Source of the DNA: Paraburkholderia acidicola
GTDB lineage: Bacteria > Pseudomonadota > Gammaproteobacteria > Burkholderiales > Burkholderiaceae
DNA length: 64,000 nt
Assembly (NCBI RefSeq): GCF_002362315.1
Contig: NZ_MTZV01000004.1
Location: 1,178,001-1,242,000, forward strand
Reading direction: 5' to 3'
Notes under the pieces: model-generated
What the model was told of the DNA's origin: nothing
Seen by the model: the letters and a program-made list of their open reading frames with translations, nothing else
Database searches by the model: none
Shown here: one piece after another, positions 9,101 through 16,544 of the stretch
How positions within the stretch are numbered: the first letter of the stretch is position 1
Layout: each line of letters starts with the position of its first letter
Translations under genes and position numbers: made by a program

Positions 9101-11736
9101 ACGTGATTACCCAGACGGATGCCGGTACGCCGCGGCACGATCGCGAAGAGCGTCGGCAGGAAGGCGGGAATCGCCAGCGCGCCTAGCACCAGCAGCGCGC
9201 CCATCATCGCGGCGCGAATCGGCATCAACCAGCACAACGCGAGTGCGGCAATCATCGACGGCGCGAGTAACGAACGGCGCAAATTGTCGAGCATTTTGAG
9301 GCGGCCGATTGCCGGCATGGCATGCCGGTCCCGACCGCGATGTCCGACGATCCATGGCAGCAACTGCCAGTCGCCACGCGTCCAGCGGTGCTGCCGCCTG
9401 GCGGTCACGTCATAGCGCGACGGCACTTCCTCGACGACTTCGACATCCGATGCGAGGCCCGCGCGCGCAAACACGCCTTCGAACAGATCGTGACTGAGCA
9501 ACGCGTTTTCCGGAACGCGGTCGCGTAAAGCGGCTTCGAATGCATCGACGTCGTAGATGCCTTTGCCGGTAAACGAACCTTCGCCGAACAGATCCTGATA
9601 AACGTCGGACACGGCTGCTGCGTAAGGATCCATCCCGCCCGGGCCGGAGAAGACGCGCTGATACAGCGAACCTTCCTGTCCGACCGGCAACGATGGCGTG
9701 ACACGCGGCTGGAGAATCGCGTAGCCATCGACGACGCGTTGCTCGGCTTCACTGAATTTCGGCCGGTTCAACGGATGGGCCATCTTGCCGATCAGGCGCA
9801 ACGCCGCGTCTCGTGGCAGGCGCGTGTCGGCGTCCAGCGTAATCACATAACGCACGCCTGATGGCACCTGGGGTGCTCGACCGGCGATCGACTGGAACGT
9901 TGTATCGGTTGCACCGCGCAGCAAACGATTCAGTTCGTGCAGTTTGCCGCGCTTGCGCTCCCAGCCCATCCATGTGTTCTCGCTCGCGTTGAAGACGCGG
10001 CGACGGTGTAGCAGCAGAAAACGCGCACCGTTCGGGCCCGGCTCGTAACGGCGGTTTAACGCCTCGATCGCATCGGCGGCGACGGCCAGCAGATGCGCGT
10101 CACCGGCTACCTCTTCCTGATCCGCATCAAGGCCATCTACCAGCAATGCGAATGACAGGTCCCCGCCCGCACCGGCCAGATGATGCACTTCCAGACGTTC
10201 GATCTGCTCGCGCAGGTCGGCTTCGCTCGTCAGCAGCGTCGGCACGGCGACCAGGGTACGCAGCGACGACGGCACGCCTGCGGCCAGTTCAAGACCCGGC
10301 AACGTGATCGCGCCAAAACTCCACGTGATCGTGCGGTTGATCAGCGCAGTCGCGATCTCAGTAGCAGGCAGAAATCCGCACAGGGCAAACAGCAGAAACA
10401 CATCGACATCGAGACCTCTCGGTGCGAGCGACCCGAGTCCCCACAACACCAGCGCCAGCAAGGTCGTGGCGAGCGTGAGAATCTCGCCGACATAACCGCT
10501 CGCACCGAGACGGACATTGAATCGCGTGATACGCAAACGCGACGGCGGACGGAACCCGATCGCCTGTTCGAGCGCGCCACGGCCCTCGGCGATCAGGTGG
10601 TAACCGGGATCGCTGGCTCGCTCCGTATGCGCGGCATCGTCTGTCGCGCCGGCGGCTGCTTGCGCTGAGTGCAGCGCAAGATCGGTGACTTCGAGTTCAG
10701 TGAGGTGTGAACCACGCGCCAGTTGCTCGATCGCGCTGCGATACAGATTGCGGGTCGGAAAATCCATTGCACCGAAAGCACTGCCGGCACGCAAGCGGGC
10801 GTCGACCAGACTCACGCTCTCAAGCAAATCGGCCCAGTCGATGTCGGAAATCAGCCGCATGCTGGTAATCACATTGCGCACGGTGACGTTCGATGCGCCC
10901 TGACGCTGCTGTGCGTGCCGCACGACTTCATCGACGCTCGCGCCCTGGAGCTTGAGCCGCTCTTCCAGCCAACCGAGCGCGGGGGTCGTGCGCGGATCCT
11001 GGTCGCGCAACCGCTTGGCAAGTTGCGCGGCGAACAGTTCCGAGAGCAGGCCCGACGAACGCGTGGAGATGTCCGCTTCGAGCGCCGAGCGCGCGCTACC
11101 CGATTCGAGTAGACGGTCGGTCAGCGCGTCGGCGTCTGCGCGTGCGCTGCGACCGACGGTAATCTGATCGGTCAGACGGCGCAGGTTTTCGATCAGGACG
11201 ATGCGCAATGTGATCGCAACGGCCCACAACTCACCGATCGTCAGCGGCTGGACCCGTTGATACGCATCGATGAAACGCCGCAGGATCTGCGGATCCAGAT
11301 GGCTGTCGGTATGGGCGACGAACGCCCACGCGAGGCCGAATACGCGTGGATAGCCGGCAAACGGGCCGGTCGCGAGCTTGGGCAACTGCCGGTAGTAACC
11401 GTGCGGCAGGTCATCGCGGATTTCGCGGATCTGTTCTTCGACGAGGTGATAGTTGTCGAGCAGCCATTCGGCGGCGGGCACGACGCCGCGGCCACTCTCG
11501 AGTTCTGCGGCGCTCGCGCGGTAGGCCGCGAGCAGGACCGCGCTGTTGTCGTTAAGCCGCGTGTGCAGCGATAGCACGACGGGCGGCTTCTTCGTCACGG
11601 GTTGCGCGGCAGCGAGACTCTGCGCGTGTTGCTCGAGCCGCTCGACGCCGAACAGTTCCTCTCGCACTGGAGCGGTGTCGGTCCACGGCGGCGACACGAA
11701 GCGACGCCGCGTGACGTAGCGAAGCAGCGCGTTCAC
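3130..11736 (-). CDS. ndvB: Cyclic beta-1,2-glucan synthase (NdvB/ChvB type)
   Basis: A 2868-residue inner-membrane enzyme that starts, elongates and cyclises beta-1,2-glucan, an osmoregulated periplasmic glucan. Visible order: soluble N-terminus; hydrophobic helices at about 419-469; GT84 domain with ITLDADTRLPRDA near 632; more helices near 822-869 and 949-987; a glucoamylase-like domain around 1030-1500 (TYQYSNFGVPGLGLKRG near 1405); two carbohydrate-phosphorylase N-terminal-like domains near 1590 and 2090; and a GH94 catalytic domain with TGDWNDGMNRVG near 2534, which contains the acid Asp. The start is GTG at 11736, preceded by AAAGG; the frame is closed by a TGA at 11827-11829 and holds no better start. 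The size matches the family. Confidence 0.95.
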   Translation of the reverse strand: MNALLRYVTRRRFVSPPWTDTAPVREELFGVERLEQHAQSLAAAQPVTKKPPVVLSLHTRLNDNSAVLLAAYRASAAELESGRGVVPAAEWLLDNYHLVEEQIREIRDDLPHGYYRQLPKLATGPFAGYPRVFGLAWAFVAHTDSHLDPQILRRFIDAYQRVQPLTIGELWAVAITLRIVLIENLRRLTDQITVGRSARADADALTDRLLESGSARSALEADISTRSSGLLSELFAAQLAKRLRDQDPRTTPALGWLEERLKLQGASVDEVVRHAQQRQGASNVTVRNVITSMRLISDIDWADLLESVSLVDARLRAGSAFGAMDFPTRNLYRSAIEQLARGSHLTELEVTDLALHSAQAAAGATDDAAHTERASDPGYHLIAEGRGALEQAIGFRPPSRLRITRFNVRLGASGYVGEILTLATTLLALVLWGLGSLAPRGLDVDVFLLFALCGFLPATEIATALINRTITWSFGAITLPGLELAAGVPSSLRTLVAVPTLLTSEADLREQIERLEVHHLAGAGGDLSFALLVDGLDADQEEVAGDAHLLAVAADAIEALNRRYEPGPNGARFLLLHRRRVFNASENTWMGWERKRGKLHELNRLLRGATDTTFQSIAGRAPQVPSGVRYVITLDADTRLPRDAALRLIGKMAHPLNRPKFSEAEQRVVDGYAILQPRVTPSLPVGQEGSLYQRVFSGPGGMDPYAAAVSDVYQDLFGEGSFTGKGIYDVDAFEAALRDRVPENALLSHDLFEGVFARAGLASDVEVVEEVPSRYDVTARRQHRWTRGDWQLLPWIVGHRGRDRHAMPAIGRLKMLDNLRRSLLAPSMIAALALCWLMPIRAAMMGALLVLGALAIPAFLPTLFAIVPRRTGIRLGNHVRVLAADVRLAALQTFLSVVFLADHAWRMGDAIVRTLTRLFVTHRRLLEWTTAAQSSGSPRLDLRGFYRQMTGGVVLGLALSVGALVLVPSHWPLVLPFAVLWLAAPALALWTSRSPGVARHFTMSDPDTRDLRLIARRTWRFFETFVTPAENMLPPDNFQEDPKPVVAHRTSPTNLGLYLLSAVAARDFGWSGTTETVERLEAAFASMEKLSRFKGHFYNWYGTLDLKALAPAYVSSVDSGNLAGHLIVLANACEEWRDAPLAPAARSGMMDNLQLAREAVDVLLAASGERGRLITACFDEIEAHLQGSQTLETLSPSLARLTEKAAKAARDIVPASADDSAADLLFWIDALRKSTVEHGRDRQQSADAPELLQARLKSLADASRAMALGMDFAFLLDPERKLLSIGYSQSDNSLDPNCYDLLASEARLASLFAIAKGDVTTRHWFRLGRSATPVGNGSALISWSGSMFEYLMPSLVMRAPVGSLLEQTSRLVVERQASYGRSLGIPWGISESAYNARDMEFTYQYSNFGVPGLGLKRGLSENLVIAPYATGLAAMVDPQAARQNYAQLAELGALGRYGFYEALDFTRSRLPDNETVAIVRNFMAHHQGMTIVSIANTLLDAQMRARFHREPMIQASELLLQERMPRNVAVAQPRAEEVSTSAVEAGAVPPTVRRIVAPAEADGAPVTHLLSNGRYAVMLTATGAGYSRWRDTAVTRWREDATRDDWGSFIFLRDARSGQVWSAGAQPVDSEAEYEEVVFGEDHAEFIRRDGSLTTTMDVLVSGEADGEVRRVSLANSGRRVREIELTSYAEIVLATPAADNAHPAFSRMFVQTEHLAEFGALVATRRPRSHDEKQMWAAHFAVVDGEIAADPQYESDRARFLGRGRNAGTADAILGDRPLSNSAGTVLDPVFALRYRVLVPPGKVARVTFWTVVAESRAQLLDMIDKHHDRNAFGRAKTLAWTQAQVQLRHLDVEAEEAADFQRLAAPLIYADARFRAPSDTIVRGAGAQSGLWPHAISGDLPIVLLRIDDVEDIAQVRQLLRAHEYWRMKRLGVDLVIINERASSYIQELQGAIETAVRSSQSRPHFGEELAQGTVYTLRADLMSVEARALLQSVARVALVARRGSIADQLARLPQSQGKPSALRRQKPPMSSLWPAPIRQPRVPSLIPAKLEFFNGLGGFDKNGVEYVTVLAAGATTPAPWINVIANPGFGFQVAAEGSGYTWAENSRENQLTPWSNDPVEDPVGEALYVRDEVTGEVWSATALPIRDSGTYIARHGHGYSRFEHEVNGIALDLLQYVPLADPLKISRLTLRNLSGTPRRLSVTAWLEWVLGTSRGASGPFVVTEIDTATGAMLARNPWSTGFAGRVAFADLGGRQTAWTADRTEFLGRNGRTSAPAALTGKTPLSGATGAGLDPCAALQGVIELGVGEAIEVVSFVGQCASVEAVRALIARYRKADLDAVLAEVTNHWQSVLGAVQVRTPDRAMDLMLNGWLLYQTLACRIWARSAFYQASGAYGFRDQLQDGMALTHVQPDEARRHLLRTAARQFVEGDFQHWWLPQSGQGVRTRISDDRVWLAYATATYVSCAGDIAILDENVPFLDGPQLQPGEHDAFFQPLVADESASLFEHCARGLDQCIELTGAHGLPLMGTGDWNDGMNRVGANGKGESVWLAWLLLRTIELFAPLAESRDAACIARARRWRTHAASVRKALERDAWDGEWYRRATFDDGTWLGSKQSEECQIDSIAQSWAVLSGAADPARAVLAMDSLEKHLIRRDDGLALLFKPPFDRTAHDPGYIKGYPPGLRENGGQYSHAAMWAILAFAKLRDGNKAAALFSLVNPVNHARTAIEVERYKVEPYVVAADVYSVAPHVGRGGWTWYTGSAGWMYRAGVEGILGIRREGDALVIDPCIPDTWPGFAATVNVHSTRYDIRVDSAAGHSVMHAVLDGARVDCKEGCVRVPLDAGSHTLLISLRLAASEDVDHDEQVV

Positions 11737-12282
11737 AGACGCCTTTGTTGCGACGTTCGCGCTAGCGGCAGATTGAACGCGTCGCGGTAGCGTGCGTCGG
11801 ACATCGTCGCTGCATCGCCGTACTGTTCATCGGAGTGGGACATGATCGGTTCTTCCTTCGCAGCGGCCGGCTTACGTGTGTCGTATGTCGCGTAAGTGGG
11901 CGCCTGCGGGCTGGGGTGGGTCCGACGAATGCGGAGGTATCACGCAACTTCGTGAGGACGAGGGAGCAGGCACGCGTGGCTTCTGCCGGCGTGCTCAGCC
12001 ATGACGCGATGCAACTGCTGACGCAGTTGCGGATCGCCAGTGCATCGAAACATCGCGCTGGGACGATGTGGATAGCGGAGAGCGTCGGTACACCGTCATG
12101 CGCTAACGGTTAGCGGCCGTCTAGCGGTGTACGAAAACGGCGGATCAGTCCTGATCGGCCCGATGCGGCAACAAGGAGAGGCAAGGGCACTTGTGTAGCC
12201 CTGTCCCTGTCAATGCGGTTTCCAGCGGAACATCCGGAGAGGGGATAGCGCAGAAAGGGCACGGATCTGTGCCCCAGGCCGG
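11737..12282. other. Non-coding stretch upstream of ndvB, with a short palindrome
   Basis: No convincing gene. A plus-strand frame at 11835-12113 lacks a ribosome-binding site and any family resemblance. A perfect palindrome CGCTAAC-G-GTTAGCG lies at 12101-12115, about 365 bases upstream of the glucan synthase start. It could be an operator, but nothing shows which gene it would serve. Confidence 0.35.
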
Positions 12283-12423
12283 TTATTTCTTCCTGGCCGG
12301 TGCGCCGGTTGTAGCGGCCTTCCCCGTAGTTGCCGGGGACACGGCCACCACAGGAGAGATCGCCTTCTTGGGTTGTTTGGGCTTCTTAGCCTCGCGATTT
12401 CCGCGCGTCGCGCTCTTTGCCAA
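12283..12423 (-). CDS. Small Lys-rich basic protein (46 residues, TTG start)
   Basis: A 46-residue protein beginning (M)AKSATRGNREAKKPKQPKK and ending ARKK. It has a TTG start, and AGGAG sits 7 bases before it, an excellent ribosome-binding site that decides the start. The composition (Lys, Ala, Thr, Pro) is that of a disordered nucleic-acid-binding tail. Its function is unknown. It was found by reading the strand, since it is short and lacks ATG. Confidence 0.6.
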   Translation of the reverse strand: MAKSATRGNREAKKPKQPKKAISPVVAVSPATTGKAATTGAPARKK

Positions 12424-12587
12424 TGTGATTCTCCTGAATTGCCAGTCGCGAAAGCGACAGCCTTATCGCGCAGTCTGGGCGCTTCTGGTGTTGCTGTCGC
12501 GATTTATATTTTTGGTGCCAGTGGGGTGTTTTCAGGAGGGCGTCAATCAAACGGGGCGCGATGGGGTCGCAGGTCGTGCGCTCCCGG

Positions 12588-13607
12588 TCACACCCTGACC
12601 AGCAACTTCCCAAGGTTCTTCCCTTCGAACAGGCTGTTCAGCGCGTTCGGCAACGCATCAAAACCATCCACGTAGGTTTCCTGATAAACGATCTCCCCGC
12701 TCTTCACCCACGGCGCGACCGTCTGCAGCATTTCGTCCATCCGGTGCGTGAAGTCGCGGGCCAGAATGCCCTGGATCGTCGCGCGCTGAAACAGCATGTG
12801 CTGCAGGAATCGTGGCGCGAGATCGGGCGTGTCGAGACCGCCGTCGTATTGCGCGATCGCGCCGCAGATCACGATGCGCGCACGGCGCTTGATGAGCGGT
12901 ATCACTGCGTCGGTGATCATGCCGCCTACATTGTCGAAGTAGACGTCGACACCGCCGGTAGCGGCTTGCAACGCTGACTGCAAACCTTCGAGCGTGGGAT
13001 GCGCGCGGTAATCGACCGCACCGTCCAGTTTCAACGTGTCGGTCAGAAACGCGCATTTTTGCGCGCCACCCGCAATGCCGATGACACGGCAACCGGCACG
13101 CTTGCCGAACTGCGCGACCAGCGAGCCGACCGCGCCCGCCGCACCCGACACGACCAATGTGTCACCCGGACGCGGCTTGCCCGCTTCCATCAAACCGAAC
13201 CACGCAGTACGTCCCGGCATACCGAGTACGCCAAGCGCGGTCGAAACCGGCGCTTCGTCGGGATTCAGCCGGGTTAGCTCGCTGTGATGGCACCTCGCGT
13301 ACAACTGCCAGCCGCTATACGCCGACACCCAGTCGCCCTGCTTGAAGAGCGGACTGGCCGACGCAACCACTTCGCCGACCACACCCGCACGCTGCACGAT
13401 GCCGAGTGGATGCGGCACATCGTAGGTATTGCGCTCGTGCTGCTGAATCCGGATGTACGGATCCACGCTGACAATACGCGCGCGGATCAGCACCTCGTTC
13501 GACGACAAACTCGCGTCGATCTCGCTCTCGCGTAGTTCGTAATGCGCGTCGCTGACACGTCCTTCGGGGCGTTTGACGTAAAACCACTGACGATTCTGGT
13601 AACTCAT
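12588..13607 (-). CDS. NADP-dependent MDR-family oxidoreductase
   Basis: A 339-residue zinc-independent medium-chain dehydrogenase/reductase of the CurA/YncB/leukotriene-B4-dehydrogenase type, which typically reduces alpha,beta-unsaturated carbonyls with NADPH. The nucleotide-binding loop SGAAGAVGSLVAQFGK is at about 154-169, and VDVYFDNVGG lies near 225. The N-terminal catalytic half contains VDPYIR (48-53). The usual zinc ligands are absent, as expected for the group. Length is normal. It is monocistronic and converges on the small Lys-rich gene's region. The natural substrate is unknown. Confidence 0.88.
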   Translation of the reverse strand: MSYQNRQWFYVKRPEGRVSDAHYELRESEIDASLSSNEVLIRARIVSVDPYIRIQQHERNTYDVPHPLGIVQRAGVVGEVVASASPLFKQGDWVSAYSGWQLYARCHHSELTRLNPDEAPVSTALGVLGMPGRTAWFGLMEAGKPRPGDTLVVSGAAGAVGSLVAQFGKRAGCRVIGIAGGAQKCAFLTDTLKLDGAVDYRAHPTLEGLQSALQAATGGVDVYFDNVGGMITDAVIPLIKRRARIVICGAIAQYDGGLDTPDLAPRFLQHMLFQRATIQGILARDFTHRMDEMLQTVAPWVKSGEIVYQETYVDGFDALPNALNSLFEGKNLGKLLVRV

Positions 13608-13721
13608 AGGAAACTCGCTGCTGTCGTAGACGGTGCGCGATTTTACCAGTGACGTGCATGTGAGCTGAGTTGAATCCCGATAGTTGAACCAGGGCCTGCA
13701 CGGCCCCGGTAAATCATGCGT

Positions 13722-14603
13722 TTACTCGAACCGGCATGCCGAGCGCGGCAAAGCCGCGAGCGTGTCACTCGACAACTTCAGGATGCCGTCGAAATTGGCC
13801 TTGTTATCCGCGGGACAGAAGTCCGTCAGTTTCATGTGATCCGGCCGCGTGTACTCGACGTTGAACACAGCCTTGTTCAGCGCGATGAAGCTGGCATAGC
13901 CGCCGCACACATGGTCATGGTTGCATTGCTCGCTGAGTGCCCAGTCGGCCACTGTCGCCATCGCGGTGGCGATCTTCGGCCCGTTCTTCAAGCCCATCGA
14001 CATACCGCGATCGTGCGCGGCACTGATTAGTGCTGCGTTGTAGTGGAGTTGATCATCGAGTGTGATCGGGAAACTCGTGTCCTCGGCGTACGAGTCGTCA
14101 AGATCGGGTTCCACGCCATCGCAGCCCTTGGCCTTCGCCCGATCGAGACGCGCCAGCATGATCGGCATCAGGATCGCTGTCTGGCGAATGTCGAGCCAGC
14201 GCTCGGTGTCTTTGTAGCCGTCGATAGGATTACCGAGCACGCTGGGCGGAAACTTGTCGTGATCGTCACGGTAGCTTTCCCAGCCACCGACCTCCATATA
14301 GCAGACGACATAAATACCCTTTGCCTTCAGCCGCGCGATGGTCTGTGCATCGGTTTGCTCCATGTCGACGTCATACATCTTGCGCGCATTTTTTACGCCA
14401 TCGAGGATGGTCTCGTTGATCGTGTTGCCATCGAGTTGCCACTGCCAGCTCGTGCCGGGAACCAGCGGCTTCCAGCTCGCGTTTTGCTGCGGGGACTGAG
14501 TGAGCGCCTTGGCAGATGTGCCCAGAGCGTCCGAGCCTGAGCCTCCTCCACATGCGGCGAGCATAAGAGCCAATACGCACGAACACAGCAATTTTCCGTA
14601 CAT
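13722..14603 (-). CDS. GH114-like lipoprotein (endo-alpha-1,4-polygalactosaminidase family)
   Basis: A 293-residue secreted lipoprotein with hydrophobic residues 7-16 and lipobox LAAC, then a Gly/Ser linker and a TIM-barrel-type glycosidase domain. Family markers are WQWQLDG, DVDMEQTDAQTIARL, GIYVVCYMEVGGWE, ERWLDIRQ and CDGVEPDLDDS, the acidic cluster that would hold catalytic residues. GH114 members hydrolyse galactosaminogalactan-like polymers. Activity on a biofilm polysaccharide is inferred from the family. It is divergent from the dehalogenase-like gene. Confidence 0.85.
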   Translation of the reverse strand: MYGKLLCSCVLALMLAACGGGSGSDALGTSAKALTQSPQQNASWKPLVPGTSWQWQLDGNTINETILDGVKNARKMYDVDMEQTDAQTIARLKAKGIYVVCYMEVGGWESYRDDHDKFPPSVLGNPIDGYKDTERWLDIRQTAILMPIMLARLDRAKAKGCDGVEPDLDDSYAEDTSFPITLDDQLHYNAALISAAHDRGMSMGLKNGPKIATAMATVADWALSEQCNHDHVCGGYASFIALNKAVFNVEYTRPDHMKLTDFCPADNKANFDGILKLSSDTLAALPRSACRFE

Positions 14604-14761
14604 GACAGATCCCTTCTTTTAGGTGGTTTATCGGTGTGAATCTGGAATGCAATAGGTGCAGGAAAATTGTAGCGACGGCTCGCGGCGCCACTGTCCTGTT
14701 TTGTCGATTTTTGTCTGAGACAGTAAGCACTGTCCTTGCTATTCCACCATCTCGGCATGTA

Positions 14762-14814
14762 GTTGCAATATAAAACTTACTCTGCTATAAAACGTACCAG
14801 TTGCAATATGCAAC
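14762..14814. promoter_or_regulatory. Repeated GTTGCAATAT operator-like elements
   Basis: GTTGCAATAT occurs at 14762-14771 and again at 14800-14809; the second copy extends into a perfect dyad GTTGCA-ATA-TGCAAC (14800-14814). The pair sits 48-100 bases before the dehalogenase-like start, in a locally AT-rich segment that looks like a promoter. It is likely the binding site of an unidentified regulator. Confidence 0.5.
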
Positions 14815-14861
14815 ATGAATCTCCAGGCAGGTTTGGCTACTTGTTCGAGTAAGGACACTTC

Positions 14862-15782
14862 ATGACGCGATCCGACGATACGTTTGACGGCACGTTTCCC
14901 TACGAGCCGCGGTTTACCGACGCACCTGGTTTCCGCATGCATTACGTCGACGAAGGTCCCGTCGACGGACAGATCGTGCTGTGTCTTCATGGCGAACCGA
15001 CATGGGGTTATCTGTACAGAGATCTGATTGCCACGCTCAGGGGCAACTATCGCGTCATCGCGCCCGATCACATGGGCTTTGGCAAGAGCGAGACGCCACA
15101 GGATCGCAGCTACTGGCTGCAGGATCACATCGACAATCTCGAGCGTTTCGTGCTGGCGTTGGATCTGCGTGCGATCACGCTGGTCCTGCATGATTTCGGT
15201 GGACCAGTGGGGATGGGTCTGGCGGCGCGACATCCGGATCGCATCCGGCGCATCATCAGCACCAACGGGCCCACGCCGTTTGGGCAAGCCACGCTGATCG
15301 ACCGCCTGAACGCGAATGCGGAAATCTCGCCGTGGTTTAGATGGATCCTGAACGCGGAGCCTGAAGGGCGTCTCGAAGCGGTGCTTGGCGAACTCGGCTT
15401 CAACATTCTGAGTACGTTAAAGATCAACGGCTTCGAGAAGCATGCGCTGATCAACGACACCTGGTTACGCGCTTACGGCTCGCGCTTCGCGACACCCGCG
15501 GACTGCGCTGGTGTGATCGGTTGGGCCAAAGGCTTTGCCATTGGCGCACACCGTTTCGAAACGCCCGACGCGACCGCTTTGCGCACGATTCAATCTAGGC
15601 CTGCGCTGGCGATCTGGGGGATGGCCGATCGCACGCTGCATGCGGAGCACTTTCTTCCGCTATTTAGCGAGGTGTTTCCGCGAGCCGAGATACACAGGTT
15701 GGCTGGAGTGGGCCATTACTGCCATGACGATGCGCCAGCAGCAATCGCTGCGCACATCACACGCTTCCTGCAGCAGACGTGA
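14862..15782 (+). CDS. Alpha/beta hydrolase, haloalkane-dehalogenase-like
   Basis: A 306-residue cytoplasmic alpha/beta hydrolase. HGEPTWGYLYR (43-53) is the oxyanion region typical of haloalkane dehalogenases. The nucleophile is Asp111 in LVLHDFGGPVG, and the catalytic His is H285 in GVGHYCHDD. An Asp nucleophile excludes ordinary esterases. The residue after it is Phe rather than the halide-stabilising Trp common in dehalogenases, so substrate and activity remain uncertain. The start ATG at 14862 follows AAGGAC. Operator-like repeats lie just upstream. Confidence 0.8.
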   Translation: MTRSDDTFDGTFPYEPRFTDAPGFRMHYVDEGPVDGQIVLCLHGEPTWGYLYRDLIATLRGNYRVIAPDHMGFGKSETPQDRSYWLQDHIDNLERFVLALDLRAITLVLHDFGGPVGMGLAARHPDRIRRIISTNGPTPFGQATLIDRLNANAEISPWFRWILNAEPEGRLEAVLGELGFNILSTLKINGFEKHALINDTWLRAYGSRFATPADCAGVIGWAKGFAIGAHRFETPDATALRTIQSRPALAIWGMADRTLHAEHFLPLFSEVFPRAEIHRLAGVGHYCHDDAPAAIAAHITRFLQQT

Positions 15783-16169
15783 TAGCGACGCGTCTGCCGA
15801 TCCACGTTGTGTTGTATTGTCCTCCCCCGACATCGCCTGTCGCACCGCAATACTTCGTTTCCGCCCATAGCCCGCACCACCGGATTGCCGCATTGATTGC
15901 AGAACGCTGCGGCAATCTCCCCATCACACCATCGAAGAGACCGGTAGGTCGCATTCCATCAAGACGATGGCGGATTTACGCTGCACGACATTCAACCAGC
16001 ATCTAAAACTTAACTGTCATACAGAGTGTGGATACTTGTGCGATCGGTTTAGCACACGGGCGTCCCTGCTTGATCTGCCTTTCTGCTTCCGAAAAATTCA
16101 TCAGAACCCGCGGCGCGTATTTTCCGGACGGCCAGGCGGGTCTTCGAGTTTGACCTCACAGGGAGGAGC
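15783..16169. other. Non-coding stretch
   Basis: About 390 bases between the hydrolase and the small lipoprotein. I see no coding frame with a ribosome-binding site, no terminator-like hairpin and no repeat. The AGGGAGGA at its right end is the ribosome-binding site of the next gene. Confidence 0.4.
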
Positions 16170-16439
16170 ATGACAACAAATAGCAAAACAACAGCGTGCC
16201 TGATCGCAGCCGTGCTATGCGGCTCGCTTGGTGCATGCGGCGGCGGTGACTCGCATATAGCGGCGGTTAGCAACTCGACGTCGTCCTCAGCCTCGTCATC
16301 GGGCAGTAACGGCGCCTCTCCTCCAGTATCGCCAACCTCTGGCAATACAGCGGCAACTCAGCCGACGGCTGCGGCCGGCACCGGCACCTCTACTGCGTCG
16401 GCCCCCGTCTGGCACTGCGCAGCAGCCTCCTGTTCATAA
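16170..16439 (+). CDS. Small lipoprotein, probably frameshifted near its C-terminus
   Basis: An 89-residue lipoprotein with lipobox LGAC and a Ser/Thr/Ala/Pro-rich body. The start ATG at 16170 follows a strong AGGGAGGA. The annotated frame ends in an odd tail (VWHCAAASCS). Removing one base from the CCCCC run at 16402-16406 would instead continue ...SGTAQQPPVHNDNAV...CFKPTHAF and stop at 16498-16500, giving 109 residues. It lies directly upstream of phospholipase C, with 105 bases between the annotated ends. The function is unknown. Confidence 0.65.
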   Translation: MTTNSKTTACLIAAVLCGSLGACGGGDSHIAAVSNSTSSSASSSGSNGASPPVSPTSGNTAATQPTAAAGTGTSTASAPVWHCAAASCS

Positions 16440-16544
16440 CGACAACGCCGTATCGCCCGGTGTGCTGTCCGTGTGCTTTAAGCCCACGCACGCGTTTTGA
16501 TCAAGTTCGTGTGTCCGGATTCCGATCCGCACTAAAGAGAGATC

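Noticed and set aside
12191..12598. 135-residue plus-strand frame
   Set aside because: It is antisense to the small Lys-rich gene, which has a far better ribosome-binding site.
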